Source of the DNA: Limivivens faecihominis
Lineage (GTDB): Bacteria > Bacillota > Clostridia > Lachnospirales > Lachnospiraceae
DNA length: 46,779 nt
Direction of reading: 5' to 3'
Assembly (NCBI RefSeq): GCF_020686945.1
Contig: NZ_JAJEPR010000026.1
Span: 1-46,779, forward strand
Shown: one piece after another, positions 1 through 8,247 of the stretch
Position numbering within the stretch: the stretch's first letter is position 1
Layout: each line of letters begins with the position of its first letter
The notes under the pieces: model-generated
Seen by the model: only the letters and a program-made list of their open reading frames with translations
Told to the model about the DNA's origin: nothing
Database searches by the model: none
Translations under genes and position numbers: made by a program

Positions 1-259
1 ACCGGAAATCATAAAAGTAGCTGTATAGCTCGAAAGAGTAAACAGTAGTGGTGTCATGGACGCACCCTGAAAAAGGCAGTATCCCGCCTCTATTCAGATG
101 CTCTGGTAACTCAGTTACCGAGCAGTTCACATATGTCTTTGCGAAAAACAAGGGCGAAAGAATGGCCATTAGGAATGGATAAAAATAAAACAGGTGATTG
201 TGGAACGATCAAAATTTGTCTGCAATTGCAAGCTTAAATAAGAAAGGAATGATAAAAAG
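1..259 (+). other. Upstream region of the nucleoside hydrolase gene; no gene recognised
   Basis: I see no supported coding region here. A stem-loop sits at 99-124: TGCTC and GGTAAC pair with GTTACC and GAGCA around a TCA loop, with one bulged T. It has no U-tract, so it is not an ordinary terminator. Short G/C pairings also occur near 51-65 and 76-88, so part of this stretch may be the end of a structured RNA or of an element cut off by the window edge. The gene at 260 has an AAAGGA ribosome binding site 11 bases before its ATG. Confidence 0.3.
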
Positions 260-1216
260 ATGGAAGGAAAAAAGAAAAATCTTGCAGAATCAGGAAATGA
301 AATCAACACAGCAGAACTTTTAAAACGCCTGGAACATCCCTCCGGCCGGGTAGATGTTGTGCTGGATACGGATACGTTTAATGAGATCGATGACCAGTTT
401 GCATTGGCTTATCTGATCTGCTCAAAGGAAAAATTGGATCTTCAGGCTGTCTATGCGGCTCCGTTCTCAAATGAGAAAGCCAAAGATCCGGCAGAAGGAA
501 TGGAAAAAAGCTACCAGGAAATCCTGCATATTCTGACATTAATGGAGAGAGATGATCTGAAGCCTGCGGTTTACAGAGGATCAACGTCTTTCCTTTCGTC
601 AGAAACAGAACCGGTTCTTTCAGAAGCGGCAAAGGACCTTGCTGAAAGAGCAATGAAGTATACAAAAGAGAAACCATTGTATGTAGTATCTATTGGAGCG
701 ATTACAAATATAGCTTCCGCTCTTCTTTTAAAGCCGGAAATCCGGGAACGGATGGTTGTTGTCTGGCTGGGAGGCCACTCTTTGCACTGGCCGGATACCA
801 GAGAATTTAATATGGAACATGATGTTGCGGCGGCAAGAATTATTTTCGGCTGCGGCGTGGCCCTGGTACAGCTGCCTTGCGCAGGTGTCGTCTCCGAATT
901 TGCGACAAGCGGCCCGGAACTGGAATATCACCTTAGAGGAAAAAACAAACTTTGTGATTATCTTGTGGACCTGACGAAAAGCGAAGCTGAAAAATACGCA
1001 AAAGGCAAAGCCTGGACAAGAATTATCTGGGATGTGACAGCGGTAGCATGGCTTCTGGATGGTGATTTCGAGGAAGATTACCTGGTACATAGTCCGATTC
1101 CGGGATATGACAATCATTATGTGTTGGATCCTCAGCGGCATTTTATCCGTTATGTGTATCATGTGAAACGGGATTCACTGTTTACGGATCTTTTTGCAAA
1201 ACTGGGAAGAAGCTGA
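260..1216 (+). CDS. Nucleoside hydrolase (inosine/uridine-preferring family)
   Basis: Cytoplasmic enzyme of the IUNH family, which splits the N-glycosidic bond of (ribo)nucleosides to base and sugar for salvage. The calcium-binding signature DTDxxxxxDD is at residues 36-45 (D36, D38, D44, D45). The C-terminal metal-ligand Asp is likely the one in WDVTAVAW near residue 260. The length of 318 aa fits the family and there is no signal peptide. Exact substrate preference cannot be read from the sequence. The start has AAAGGA 11 bases upstream. The gene looks more AT-rich than the sugar genes downstream, and its stop overlaps by 5 bases the frame of a decayed cupin gene. This suggests it lies next to a deletion junction or was brought in by transfer (inference). 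Confidence 0.88.
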   Translation: MEGKKKNLAESGNEINTAELLKRLEHPSGRVDVVLDTDTFNEIDDQFALAYLICSKEKLDLQAVYAAPFSNEKAKDPAEGMEKSYQEILHILTLMERDDLKPAVYRGSTSFLSSETEPVLSEAAKDLAERAMKYTKEKPLYVVSIGAITNIASALLLKPEIRERMVVVWLGGHSLHWPDTREFNMEHDVAAARIIFGCGVALVQLPCAGVVSEFATSGPELEYHLRGKNKLCDYLVDLTKSEAEKYAKGKAWTRIIWDVTAVAWLLDGDFEEDYLVHSPIPGYDNHYVLDPQRHFIRYVYHVKRDSLFTDLFAKLGRS

Positions 1217-1370
1217 TGTAGTGACGATTCCCGCAGAAGTGAAGCACTGGCACGGGGCAAAGAAGGATAGCTGGTTCAGCCATCTGGCTGTGGAAGTTCC
1301 TGGCGAAGAGTGTAGCAATGAGTGGTGTGAACCGGTGAGCGATGAACAGTACGAAAGTCTTGAAAAATAA
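1212..1370 (+). pseudogene. C-terminal remnant of a cupin-domain protein
   Basis: In the frame reading GCT GAT GTA GTG from 1212 to the TAA at 1368-1370, the translation contains VVTIPAEVKHWHGAKKDSWF and then a segment ending NEWCEPVSDEQYESLEK. This is the typical tail of small cupins linked to carboxymuconolactone decarboxylase-like proteins, with HWHG as the metal-binding end of cupin motif 2. No start codon or upstream cupin sequence is present. The reading frame begins inside the last codons of the nucleoside hydrolase, so the 5' part was deleted. Non-functional remnant. Confidence 0.6.
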
Positions 1371-1393
1371 AACGGAGAGTGCAGAGCTTTTCA

Positions 1394-1500
1394 CCGGCCC
1401 TCATCAGCGCGGCCATAGGTCCGCCTTTTAACACGGTTATCGGCCAGTGCATGGGAGCAAAGACATTCCCCAGGCAGAGCGATATTTCCAGGTAATCTGA
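1394..1500 (+). pseudogene. Frameshifted C-terminal fragment of a MATE-type transporter
   Basis: One frame reads LISAAIGPPFNTVIGQCMGA, and after a one-base shift near 1460 the reading continues KDIPQAERYFQVI and stops at the TGA at 1498-1500. The pattern of a small-residue helix followed by VIGQxxGAKDxxQAE is typical of MATE-family multidrug/Na+ transporters. Only about 35 residues survive, in two frames, with a terminator immediately after. Assignment is by eye and tentative. Confidence 0.4.
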
Positions 1501-1504
1501 GAAT

Positions 1505-1542
1505 AAAAGCTGTTCTTCCGTAAAAAGAAGAATGGCTTTTTT
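1505..1542 (+). terminator. Intrinsic terminator behind the gene remnants
   Basis: A 14-bp stem (1505-1518 with 1527-1540) contains two G-U pairs, has an 8-base loop and runs into six T. It would have served the decayed MATE gene and now insulates the next operon. Confidence 0.7.
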
Positions 1543-1657
1543 CTGTATAAGCGTAGCTTTCTGACGGATTGTGGACTATAATAACCGTAGTTCATGCGCG
1601 GGATCTTCACGGCCATCCAGTGAAAATATCGGCGCTGGAGACGTTAAGGAGAGAAAA

Positions 1658-2623
1658 ATGGCACTGCCGGATACATTTGATAAATTGAAAGAGCTGCTCG
1701 CTCAGGACCAGTTTGAGGTGCTTCTGGATGAGGAGAACAAAGAAGAAAAACAGGAGATCCGTCTGGTCTATCTCATGAACGACGCGGTGGAAAGCTTTCT
1801 GGTCTTTCACGAGGCCAGACTCACGGGAGAGTACCGGAAGGAGTACGAGGGGGAGCTGGTCTCTTCCCTGAGTGAAAAAGAAAAGGACGAGATTCCGGGG
1901 CCCCGTTATGTTCTCGTGGTTCATCAGGGAGAGACTGTGGTGACGGTGTTTTTCGAGGCGCTCTCTCTGGAGGTAAACTGCTACGATTACGGAGAGGTAG
2001 GTCATTTCTGGATGAAGGGCTGGGAATATCTCCGGCTTCTGGAGTACCGGCTTGCCATTCTCCGGGATAAGCGGGACTACCTGGGGGAGAGCTTTTGCAG
2101 CAGGGAGGAGGTCGCGCTCTCGGAGCTGACGGCTTTCCCGCCTCTGAATTACTGCTGTTATCCTTCTGTTTCCAAGGAATATATCGTTCCCCGGGAAGAA
2201 CCCTGGACGCCCAACAAGGAAGCTCTGGCTGTGATGGAAGGAATGGCGGAAAAAGTGGGAGATAGGAGCTTTCTTTTCTGGCTCGGCATTTATCGGCGGT
2301 TTTCTTTTTGCTTTCTGGCCCGTTTTCTCGCGAACCGGCTTCACAAAAACGCTCACGCACCGCTCGTGGATCTTCTCGCAGAGCGCCTGAAAGCAGCGGC
2401 GGCGCTTTACCCCAGGCGATTCTTCCCCGAGATGGAAGGCCGTCTCGCTCTGGCCGAAAAACGCCGCCAGTTTCTGGAAGCCCAGGGAATCCACGCCGAT
2501 ATCATCCGGGAAGAGCCCTTCACCACCGCCAGGGATTCCATCGAAGGCAAAGTCTATGTGATGCGCTGGAAAAAGAGCGGAACGAGCAGGAAAGTTGTGG
2601 TGGAGGAAATAAAAGAAAACTAA
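1658..2623 (+). CDS. Unrecognised ~320-aa protein (possibly DUF3878-like)
   Basis: I do not recognise a defined enzymatic domain. The start is placed at the ATG at 1658 (MALPDTFDKLK), preceded by AAGGAGAGAAAA; the longer frame upstream has no ribosome binding site. The protein is soluble and charged, with 321 residues, no signal peptide and no membrane segment. It has an acidic N-terminal third and a Trp/Tyr-rich middle (GHFWMKGWEYLRLLEYR), then a basic C-terminus. The general look recalls Lachnospiraceae proteins filed under DUF3878, but that is recollection and unverified. It sits 18 bp before a MATE transporter and is very likely cotranscribed with it. Confidence 0.6.
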   Translation: MALPDTFDKLKELLAQDQFEVLLDEENKEEKQEIRLVYLMNDAVESFLVFHEARLTGEYRKEYEGELVSSLSEKEKDEIPGPRYVLVVHQGETVVTVFFEALSLEVNCYDYGEVGHFWMKGWEYLRLLEYRLAILRDKRDYLGESFCSREEVALSELTAFPPLNYCCYPSVSKEYIVPREEPWTPNKEALAVMEGMAEKVGDRSFLFWLGIYRRFSFCFLARFLANRLHKNAHAPLVDLLAERLKAAAALYPRRFFPEMEGRLALAEKRRQFLEAQGIHADIIREEPFTTARDSIEGKVYVMRWKKSGTSRKVVVEEIKEN

Positions 2624-2641
2624 AGTCAGGAGGCATATTTT

Positions 2642-4021
2642 ATGCAGGCAACAAAAGACAACCGCCTGGGTACAGAAAACATCACCCGGCTGATGATCTC
2701 GCTGGCCATCCCTTCGGTGCTGGCACAGATCGTAAACGTACTTTATAACATTGTGGACCGGATCTACATCGGGCGGATTCCGGGGGTGGGGGCTGTGGCC
2801 CTCACCGGCGTGGGCATCACCTTCCCGATCATCACGATCATTTCCGCCTTTTCCGGCTTCGCAAGCGGCGGGGGTGCTCCATTGGCGGCCATTGCACTGG
2901 GACAGGGAGATCGGAAACGGGCAGAAAGGATCCTGGGAAACGGTGTTTCTATGCTTCTGTTCTTTACCGTGATTTTGATGGCGTTTTTCTTCGTGTTCCA
3001 GAAGCCGCTGCTCTATGTATTCGGGGCCAGTGACAATACGATCGGCTATTCCTCGACCTACATCAGCATTTATCTTCTCGGCACAGTCTTCGTGGAGCTG
3101 GCTGTAGGCCTCAATACTTTTATCAGCGCCCAGGGCCAGGCCCGGACCGCCATGTTCTCCGTACTGATCGGAGCCGTGGTCAATATCGTGCTGGATCCGA
3201 TTTTCATCTTCGTTTTCCACATGGGCGTGGCAGGCGCGGCCGTGGCCACGATCATTTCTCAGGCCTTAAGCGCCGCCTGGGTTTTACACTTTCTCTGCTC
3301 GGAAAAATCCGGAATCCGTCTGAAAAAGGCAGGCATGAAGCCGGATTTCTCCCTGATCGGCCAGATCATGGCCCTTGGCGTGTCGCCCTTTGTCATGTCT
3401 GCCACGGAGAGCGCTATCACGATCGTGATGAACCATGGCCTGCAGGTCTACGGGGGCGACCTCTATGTCGGTTCCATGACGATTCTCCAGAGCGTTCTGC
3501 AGCTGGTTTTCGTGCCGATCAGCGGTTTTACCAACGGCGTGCAGCCCATCATCAGCTACAACTTCGGCGCGGGAAAATTTGACCGGGTGAAAATGACCAT
3601 CAAGAGAATGATCTCCATCACCTTCCTGGCGGCCTTCGTCTATGTGGTCTTCGCCATGTTGCGGCCCGGTCTTTTTGCCAGACTTTTTACGACGGATGAG
3701 GATCTCATCGCCCTGGTGAAAAAAGTCCTGCCCGTCTACATCGCAGGCATGTCCGTTTTTGGCATCCAGAGCGGTGTCCAGAGTTCTTTCCTGGGACTTG
3801 GCCAGGCAAAGATCTCCCTCTGCATCGCCCTTCTTCGTAAGGTGATCCTTCTGATCCCCCTCGCCCTGATTCTGCCGCGGTTTTTCGGCGTTATGGGCGT
3901 TTACTATGCGGAGCCCGTGGCGGATATCCTCTCCGTTCTCACCGCCAGCACCCTCTTCCTGCTGAACATCCGAAAGATTCTCTCCAAGGAGATGCTGGCG
4001 AAAGTGACCCACACGACATGA
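2642..4021 (+). CDS. MATE family efflux transporter
   Basis: Inner-membrane antiporter of the MATE (MOP superfamily) group, expected to export drugs or metabolites in exchange for Na+ or H+. The 459 residues form about 12 hydrophobic segments in two repeats. The typical family stretches are visible: MISLAIPSVLAQIVNVLYNI at the first helix, NTFISAQGQ in the loop of the first half, PISGFTNGVQPIISYNFGAG in the second half. The start has an AGGAGG site 8 bases upstream. It follows the unrecognised protein at 18 bp and ends before a terminator. Substrate unknown. Confidence 0.9.
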   Translation: MQATKDNRLGTENITRLMISLAIPSVLAQIVNVLYNIVDRIYIGRIPGVGAVALTGVGITFPIITIISAFSGFASGGGAPLAAIALGQGDRKRAERILGNGVSMLLFFTVILMAFFFVFQKPLLYVFGASDNTIGYSSTYISIYLLGTVFVELAVGLNTFISAQGQARTAMFSVLIGAVVNIVLDPIFIFVFHMGVAGAAVATIISQALSAAWVLHFLCSEKSGIRLKKAGMKPDFSLIGQIMALGVSPFVMSATESAITIVMNHGLQVYGGDLYVGSMTILQSVLQLVFVPISGFTNGVQPIISYNFGAGKFDRVKMTIKRMISITFLAAFVYVVFAMLRPGLFARLFTTDEDLIALVKKVLPVYIAGMSVFGIQSGVQSSFLGLGQAKISLCIALLRKVILLIPLALILPRFFGVMGVYYAEPVADILSVLTASTLFLLNIRKILSKEMLAKVTHTT

Positions 4022-4090
4022 GTTTCAGAATCAGCTCGATTCCGCTTCGCGTCATCTCGCTGTGGCTTGTCACTACATAGATTTTCAATC

Positions 4091-4127
4091 AAAAGTGTTT
4101 GTTCGTGCAAGCATGACTCACACTTTT
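4091..4127 (+). terminator. Probable intrinsic terminator after the MATE gene
   Basis: AAAAGTGT at 4091-4098 pairs with ACACTTTT at 4120-4127, and an inner stem TCGTGC/GCATGA is capped by AA. The T-run is short, so termination may be weak. Confidence 0.5.
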
Positions 4128-4146
4128 AGCAGAAAATCCGCCCGGC

Positions 4147-4174
4147 TTTGAAGAGTGCAAAAAAGTCATATAAT
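4147..4174 (+). promoter_or_regulatory. Candidate sigma-A promoter for the first GH3 gene
   Basis: A consensus TATAAT lies at 4169-4174 with TTTGAA at 4147-4152 (16-bp spacing) or TTGAAG one base later (15 bp). The predicted leader to the ATG at 4258 is about 75 nt and A/T-rich. A second, poorer candidate (-10 TATGCT near 4208) also exists. Confidence 0.4.
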
Positions 4175-4257
4175 TTGAAAAAAAAGACACTGTTTTTTCG
4201 AACTCAATTATGCTACTCTGGAACCAAACGAATTGACTCACAAGGAGGTTTACAACT

Positions 4258-6666
4258 ATGGAAAAATGGGTGAGAGCAAACTATCAGCCGAACCTTCCCT
4301 TAGGCGAGGACGGCAGAAAGATAACAGCTTGCGCGGAGCATCTGGCTCTGGCCAGAAAGGCCGGTACGGAAGGTATGGTGCTTCTTAAGAATGCCGGAAA
4401 AATCCTTCCGCTGGCAAAGGGCTCCAGGCTGGCCCTTTTCGGCAAAGGCGTTTTTGACTATGTGAAAGGCGGCGGCGGAAGCGGCGACGTGACCGTTTCC
4501 CATGTGAGAAATCTCTACGACGGCCTCAAGGAAGAAAAAGGCCTGGCCGAGATCTATGAGCCGCTGGCAGATTTCTACCGGGAGAACGTGAAAGAGCAGT
4601 ACGCAGGCGGTGCGGTTCCGGGCATGACTGTGGAGCCGGAGGTTCCGGCAGAGCTTTTTGCCGGGGCGGCAGAGTTTACGGACACGGCCCTGATTGTCAT
4701 CAGCCGTTTCTCCGGCGAGGGCTGGGACCGGAAGAGCGTCCGCTATGAGGGGCAGGTTTCTGATGAGGGGCATCAGTCCGAACTCAGTGAGAAGATTTTC
4801 CAGAACAGCGATTTCTGCCTGACGAACGAGGAAGCCGCCCTTGTGGCCAAGGTGAAAGAGAAATTTGACCGCATCGTCGTGGTTCTGAATGTGGGCGGTA
4901 TGGTCGATACTTCCTGGTTCATTGATGATGAGAATCTTCCGGCTGTGCTCATGGCATGGCAGGGCGGCATGGAAGGCGGCCTTGCGATGGCGGACGTCCT
5001 TATGGGAAAAGTGAGCCCATCCGGAAAGCTTTCCGACACCTTTGCAGGAAGTCTGGACGATTATCCATCCACAGCAAACTTCCACGAGTCTCCGAACTAT
5101 GTGGAGTACACCGACGATATCTATGTGGGCTACCGGTATTTTGAAACTATTGCCCAGGCGAAAGAGAAGGTCAACTACCCCTTCGGCTATGGCCTTTCCT
5201 ATACTGAGTTTTCCATCGAGCCGATCTGGAGCGGCGAAAAAGACGGCACAATCTATGTGACGGCTGAGGTCACAAACACCGGCTCTTTCCCGGGCAAAGA
5301 GGTGGTTCAGCTCTACTATGGCGCACCCCAGGGGCTTTTAGGCAAACCGGCCCGTGTGCTGGGAGCCTTTGAAAAAACGAAGGAGCTGAAACCCGGCGAG
5401 ACTGAGACCCTCGTTCTCACGATTCCGACGGCGTCCATGGCTTCCTACGACGATCTGGGTAAGGTGCAGAAATCTGCCTACGTCCTGGAAAAAGGAGATT
5501 ACCATTTCTATCTCGGAAATTCTGTCCGCGACGCAGGTCTGCTGGATTTCGTCTGGACTCTTGACGAGAATCAGGTGACGCTCCAGCTCATGGAGAAAAT
5601 GGCTCCTTCTCAGCTGCCGAAGAGACTGCTGGCTGACGGAAGCTTCGAGGAACTGCCCCAGAGAACACCCAACGATTTCATGGAGAACGGCCTTGGCTGG
5701 CCCGATCACAATCCAGAGGGCGATGCACCGGCAGTACGGGCAAGAACCCGCTATAAGCTCTGGAGCGAAACACCAGAGAAAAAGATCATGCTCATCGATG
5801 TGGCAGAAGGCAGAGCTTCCCTGGATGAATTTATGGCGCAGCTTACAGATCTGGAGCTTGCAGAGCTTCTGGGCGGCCAGCCGAACACCGGCGTGGCAAA
5901 CACCTTCGGCTTCGGAAATCTGCCGGAGTACGGCGTGCCGAACTTCATGACAGCCGACGGCCCTGCCGGCCTTCGTATCGCTCCTCAGTGCGGCGTCTGC
6001 ACGACCGCATGGCCCTGTTCCACGATGCTGGCCTGCACCTGGAACCGCAGCCTTGTGGAAGAGGTGGGAGCGGCAGCAGCCAAAGAGGTCAAGGAGAACA
6101 ACATTTCCTTCTGGCTGACGCCGGCTGTAAATATTCATAGAAGCCCGCTTTGCGGCCGTAACTTCGAGTATTACTCCGAGGATCCGTATCTGGCCGGAGA
6201 GATGGCTTCCGCCATGGTCTTAGGCATCCAGTCTCAGAAGATCGGCGCCACTGTGAAACATTTTGCCTGCAACAACAAGGAGACCAACCGGAAAAACAGC
6301 GACTCCCGCGTTTCCGAGCGTGCGATCCGTGAGATCTACCTGAAAGCCTTCGAGATCATCGTGAAAAAAGCAGATCCCTGGGCAATCATGTCCTCTTACA
6401 ACCTTATCAACGGTCATCGTGCTTCCGAGAACAAAGACCTTCTCACCGGAATCCTCCGTGACGAATGGGGCTTCAACGGCCTTGTGACCACCGACTGGTG
6501 GACCAAGGGCGAGCACTACAAAGAGACCCTGGCCGGAAACGATATCAAGATGGGAACCGGTTACCCGGAGCGCCTGATGGAAGCCCTGGAGAAAGGACTC
6601 ATCACGAGAAAAGATCTGGAAGTTTGTGTGGAGCGCGTGCTGAAAGTGCTCATGAGAGCAGAATAA
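4258..6666 (+). CDS. Glycoside hydrolase family 3, domain-swapped (beta-glucosidase type)
   Basis: Retaining exo-beta-glycosidase acting on non-reducing beta-linked sugars in the cytoplasm (no signal peptide). The domain order is inverted relative to most GH3 enzymes. The alpha/beta-sandwich domain comes first (about residues 25-290), then a fibronectin-III-like domain (about 310-450, with FPGKEVVQLYYG). The (alpha/beta)8 barrel is last (about 510-800). The barrel carries KHFACNNKETNR and the nucleophile motif GLVTTDWW, with D746 predicted as nucleophile. This permuted order is known from Ruminococcus albus and Butyrivibrio fibrisolvens beta-glucosidases. The NagZ-type motif is absent, so beta-N-acetylglucosaminidase activity is not favoured. 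AAGGAGG precedes the start. It leads the glycan-utilisation region and has its own terminator. Confidence 0.92.
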   Translation: MEKWVRANYQPNLPLGEDGRKITACAEHLALARKAGTEGMVLLKNAGKILPLAKGSRLALFGKGVFDYVKGGGGSGDVTVSHVRNLYDGLKEEKGLAEIYEPLADFYRENVKEQYAGGAVPGMTVEPEVPAELFAGAAEFTDTALIVISRFSGEGWDRKSVRYEGQVSDEGHQSELSEKIFQNSDFCLTNEEAALVAKVKEKFDRIVVVLNVGGMVDTSWFIDDENLPAVLMAWQGGMEGGLAMADVLMGKVSPSGKLSDTFAGSLDDYPSTANFHESPNYVEYTDDIYVGYRYFETIAQAKEKVNYPFGYGLSYTEFSIEPIWSGEKDGTIYVTAEVTNTGSFPGKEVVQLYYGAPQGLLGKPARVLGAFEKTKELKPGETETLVLTIPTASMASYDDLGKVQKSAYVLEKGDYHFYLGNSVRDAGLLDFVWTLDENQVTLQLMEKMAPSQLPKRLLADGSFEELPQRTPNDFMENGLGWPDHNPEGDAPAVRARTRYKLWSETPEKKIMLIDVAEGRASLDEFMAQLTDLELAELLGGQPNTGVANTFGFGNLPEYGVPNFMTADGPAGLRIAPQCGVCTTAWPCSTMLACTWNRSLVEEVGAAAAKEVKENNISFWLTPAVNIHRSPLCGRNFEYYSEDPYLAGEMASAMVLGIQSQKIGATVKHFACNNKETNRKNSDSRVSERAIREIYLKAFEIIVKKADPWAIMSSYNLINGHRASENKDLLTGILRDEWGFNGLVTTDWWTKGEHYKETLAGNDIKMGTGYPERLMEALEKGLITRKDLEVCVERVLKVLMRAE

Positions 6667-6680
6667 AATAAGAAATGGGA

Positions 6681-6733
6681 GAGGACTGCCGCTCAATTAT
6701 CTATTTTGATGATTGTGCGGCAGTTCTCTTTTT
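6681..6733 (+). terminator. Intrinsic terminator of the first GH3 gene
   Basis: A long stem starts with GAGGACTGCCGC (6681-6692), which pairs with GCGGCAGTTCTC (6717-6728) with one G-U pair. An inner CAATTATC/GATGATTG stem extends it, and TTTTT follows at 6729-6733. Confidence 0.85.
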
Positions 6734-6814
6734 GAAAAATAACCATTTTAGAGGTCGGAGCAGGGCTTTGATTTTGTTCAGGGAAATGTGGTCAACGAAT
6801 CCCCTGGTTTTGCA

Positions 6815-6899
6815 TGACTGCATTTGACATTTTTGAACTTTGCAGTCAATAGATCACTCGATTTTCCATAACCGCATTTGACATTTTCCAATATGCGGT
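6815..6899 (+). other. Two tandem stem-loops with a shared loop motif
   Basis: This lies in a 500-bp gene-free stretch (6667-7169). Stem-loop 1 pairs TGACTGCA (6815-6822) with TGCAGTCA (6841-6848). Stem-loop 2 pairs ACCGCAT (6871-6877) with ATGCGGT (6893-6899). Both share GCATTTGACATTTT across the end of the 5' arm and the loop, and both 3' arms run on into TCAA. The T-A pair of stem 1 is C-G in stem 2, a compensatory change. Neither has a terminator U-tract. The copies may be RNA elements or protein-binding DNA sites; the sequence alone does not decide. Confidence 0.5.
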
Positions 6900-7107
6900 C
6901 AAATCGGACCTACAGCCCTGATTTGGAAAATATATCTGGAAAAGCGGCATTCTCTTTTTATGAACAAAAAAGTCAACATTTCTGAAAACCGGAAAATCCC
7001 CGGATTTATCAAGCTTTTTTAGAACAATGGAAAGCGTATATTGCTCCTGTATGAAAAGCTCTGTGAACACAGAAAGAAAAAAAGTTTACAAAATTGAACA
7101 AAAGTAC

Positions 7108-7135
7108 TTGACTTTTTCAAAAAAAAGTATAAATA
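7108..7135 (+). promoter_or_regulatory. Candidate promoter of the GH130 gene
   Basis: TTGACT at 7108-7113 is followed after 16 bp by TAAATA at 7130-7135, inside a very A/T-rich stretch. TATAAA at 7128 is an alternative -10 with short spacing. The leader to the ATG at 7170 is about 28 nt and contains an ACGGAGG ribosome binding site. Confidence 0.45.
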
Positions 7136-7169
7136 TTACCTTATAACAACCAAACGGAGGAAAATACCT

Positions 7170-8159
7170 ATGACTAAGATTATTGGCACCAGCCTGCCGA
7201 ACATGCCCTGGCAGGACAAGCCCGCCGGAGAGAAGATGCCGGTATGGCGTTATGACGCAAACCCGATCATCGGCCGCTACGAGCAGAAACGCTCCAACAG
7301 CATTTTCAACAGCGCAGTTGTTCCCTTTGAGGATGGCTACATCGGCGTATTCCGTTGCGACAGCCGTTCCATCAGCATGGACATCTTTGTTGGAAGAAGT
7401 AAAGACGGAATCAACTGGACCATCGAGGACGAACCGGTAAAATTCGAGGGAGCAGATCCGGAGATCCTGAAACGTGAGTACCGTTATGATCCCAGAGTCT
7501 GCAAGATTGACGACAGATACTATGTGACCTGGTGCAACGGTTACCATGGCCCGACTATCGGTGTGGCTTACACCTACGACTTCAAGAAATTCATCCAGCT
7601 GGAGAATGCTTTCATCCCCTTCAACCGTAACGGCGTTCTCTTCCCGAGAAAAATCAACGGCTACTACATGATGATGAGCCGTCCCAGCGATACCGGCCAT
7701 ACTCCCTTCGGCGATATCTTTGTAAGCCAGAGTAAGGATATGGAGTTCTGGGGACATCATCGTTACATGATGGGCGCTTACAAGGGGGACGCTTCCGCAT
7801 GGCAGAGCACCAAGATCGGTGCAGGCCCCGTTCCCATCGAGACCGACGAGGGATGGCTGCTGATCTATCACGGCGTACTGACCACCTGCAACGGCTATGT
7901 ATACCGCATGGGCTGTGCTCTTCTGGACATCGACGAGCCCTGGAAAGTGAAATATCGTTCCAAAGATTATATCATGGCTCCGATCATGCCCTATGAGTGC
8001 ATGGGCGACGTTCCGAACGTGGTATTCCCCTGTGCTACCCTGGCTGACGCTGATACCGGAAGAATCGCCATCTACTATGGCTGCGCTGACAGCGTAACCG
8101 GTCTGGCTTTCACCACCGTAGACGAACTCATCAGCTATATGAAAGAGAACAGCTTATAA
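7170..8159 (+). CDS. GH130 beta-mannoside phosphorylase (GH130_2-like)
   Basis: Inverting phosphorylase predicted to cleave a beta-1,4-mannosyl bond with phosphate, giving alpha-mannose 1-phosphate. Likely substrates are mannosyl-beta-1,4-GlcNAc (the N-glycan core) or beta-1,4-manno-oligosaccharides. Seen in the sequence: 329 aa, no signal peptide, five-bladed beta-propeller pattern. The catalytic-acid region YDPRV has D107, matching the position of the family's general acid. Likely phosphate-binding residues follow in MMSRPSD and LIYHGV. GH130_2 members such as UhgbMP act on both mannosyl-GlcNAc and manno-oligosaccharides, so context must decide. The neighbouring GH38, GH29 and GH18 genes favour the N-glycan substrate (inference). 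ACGGAGG precedes the start. Confidence 0.88.
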   Translation: MTKIIGTSLPNMPWQDKPAGEKMPVWRYDANPIIGRYEQKRSNSIFNSAVVPFEDGYIGVFRCDSRSISMDIFVGRSKDGINWTIEDEPVKFEGADPEILKREYRYDPRVCKIDDRYYVTWCNGYHGPTIGVAYTYDFKKFIQLENAFIPFNRNGVLFPRKINGYYMMMSRPSDTGHTPFGDIFVSQSKDMEFWGHHRYMMGAYKGDASAWQSTKIGAGPVPIETDEGWLLIYHGVLTTCNGYVYRMGCALLDIDEPWKVKYRSKDYIMAPIMPYECMGDVPNVVFPCATLADADTGRIAIYYGCADSVTGLAFTTVDELISYMKENSL

Positions 8160-8179
8160 TCTAGCATAACAGTTCAGAG

Positions 8180-8247
8180 CATTAGCAAAAAGGAAAATAA
8201 GACTATGCAAACTTGTTTGCAGTAGGCTGAATTTCCTTTTTGTAATG
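8180..8247 (+). terminator. Hairpin after GH130; probable terminator or attenuator
   Basis: CATTA and CAAAAAGGAAA (8180-8196, one bulged G) pair with TTTCCTTTTTG and TAATG (8232-8247). Inside is the 16-bp near-palindrome TGCAAACTTGTTTGCA (8206-8221). The TTTTT run lies in the 3' arm, so a shorter GGAAA/TTTCC stem could terminate GH130 transcripts. The TAATG end of this arm can instead pair with CATTA at 8310-8314 downstream, which makes the structure a possible switch. Confidence 0.5.

Noticed and set aside
1..250. Group II intron tail or other mobile element
   Set aside because: Some short hairpins are present, but no domain V-like hairpin or reverse transcriptase reading frame is seen.
1607..3220. 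Long minus-strand ORF (537 aa) opposite the unrecognised protein and MATE gene
   Set aside because: Mirror-strand shadow. The plus-strand frames have ribosome binding sites and, for MATE, clear family motifs; the minus frame has a His/Gln/Arg-rich composition with no recognisable domain.
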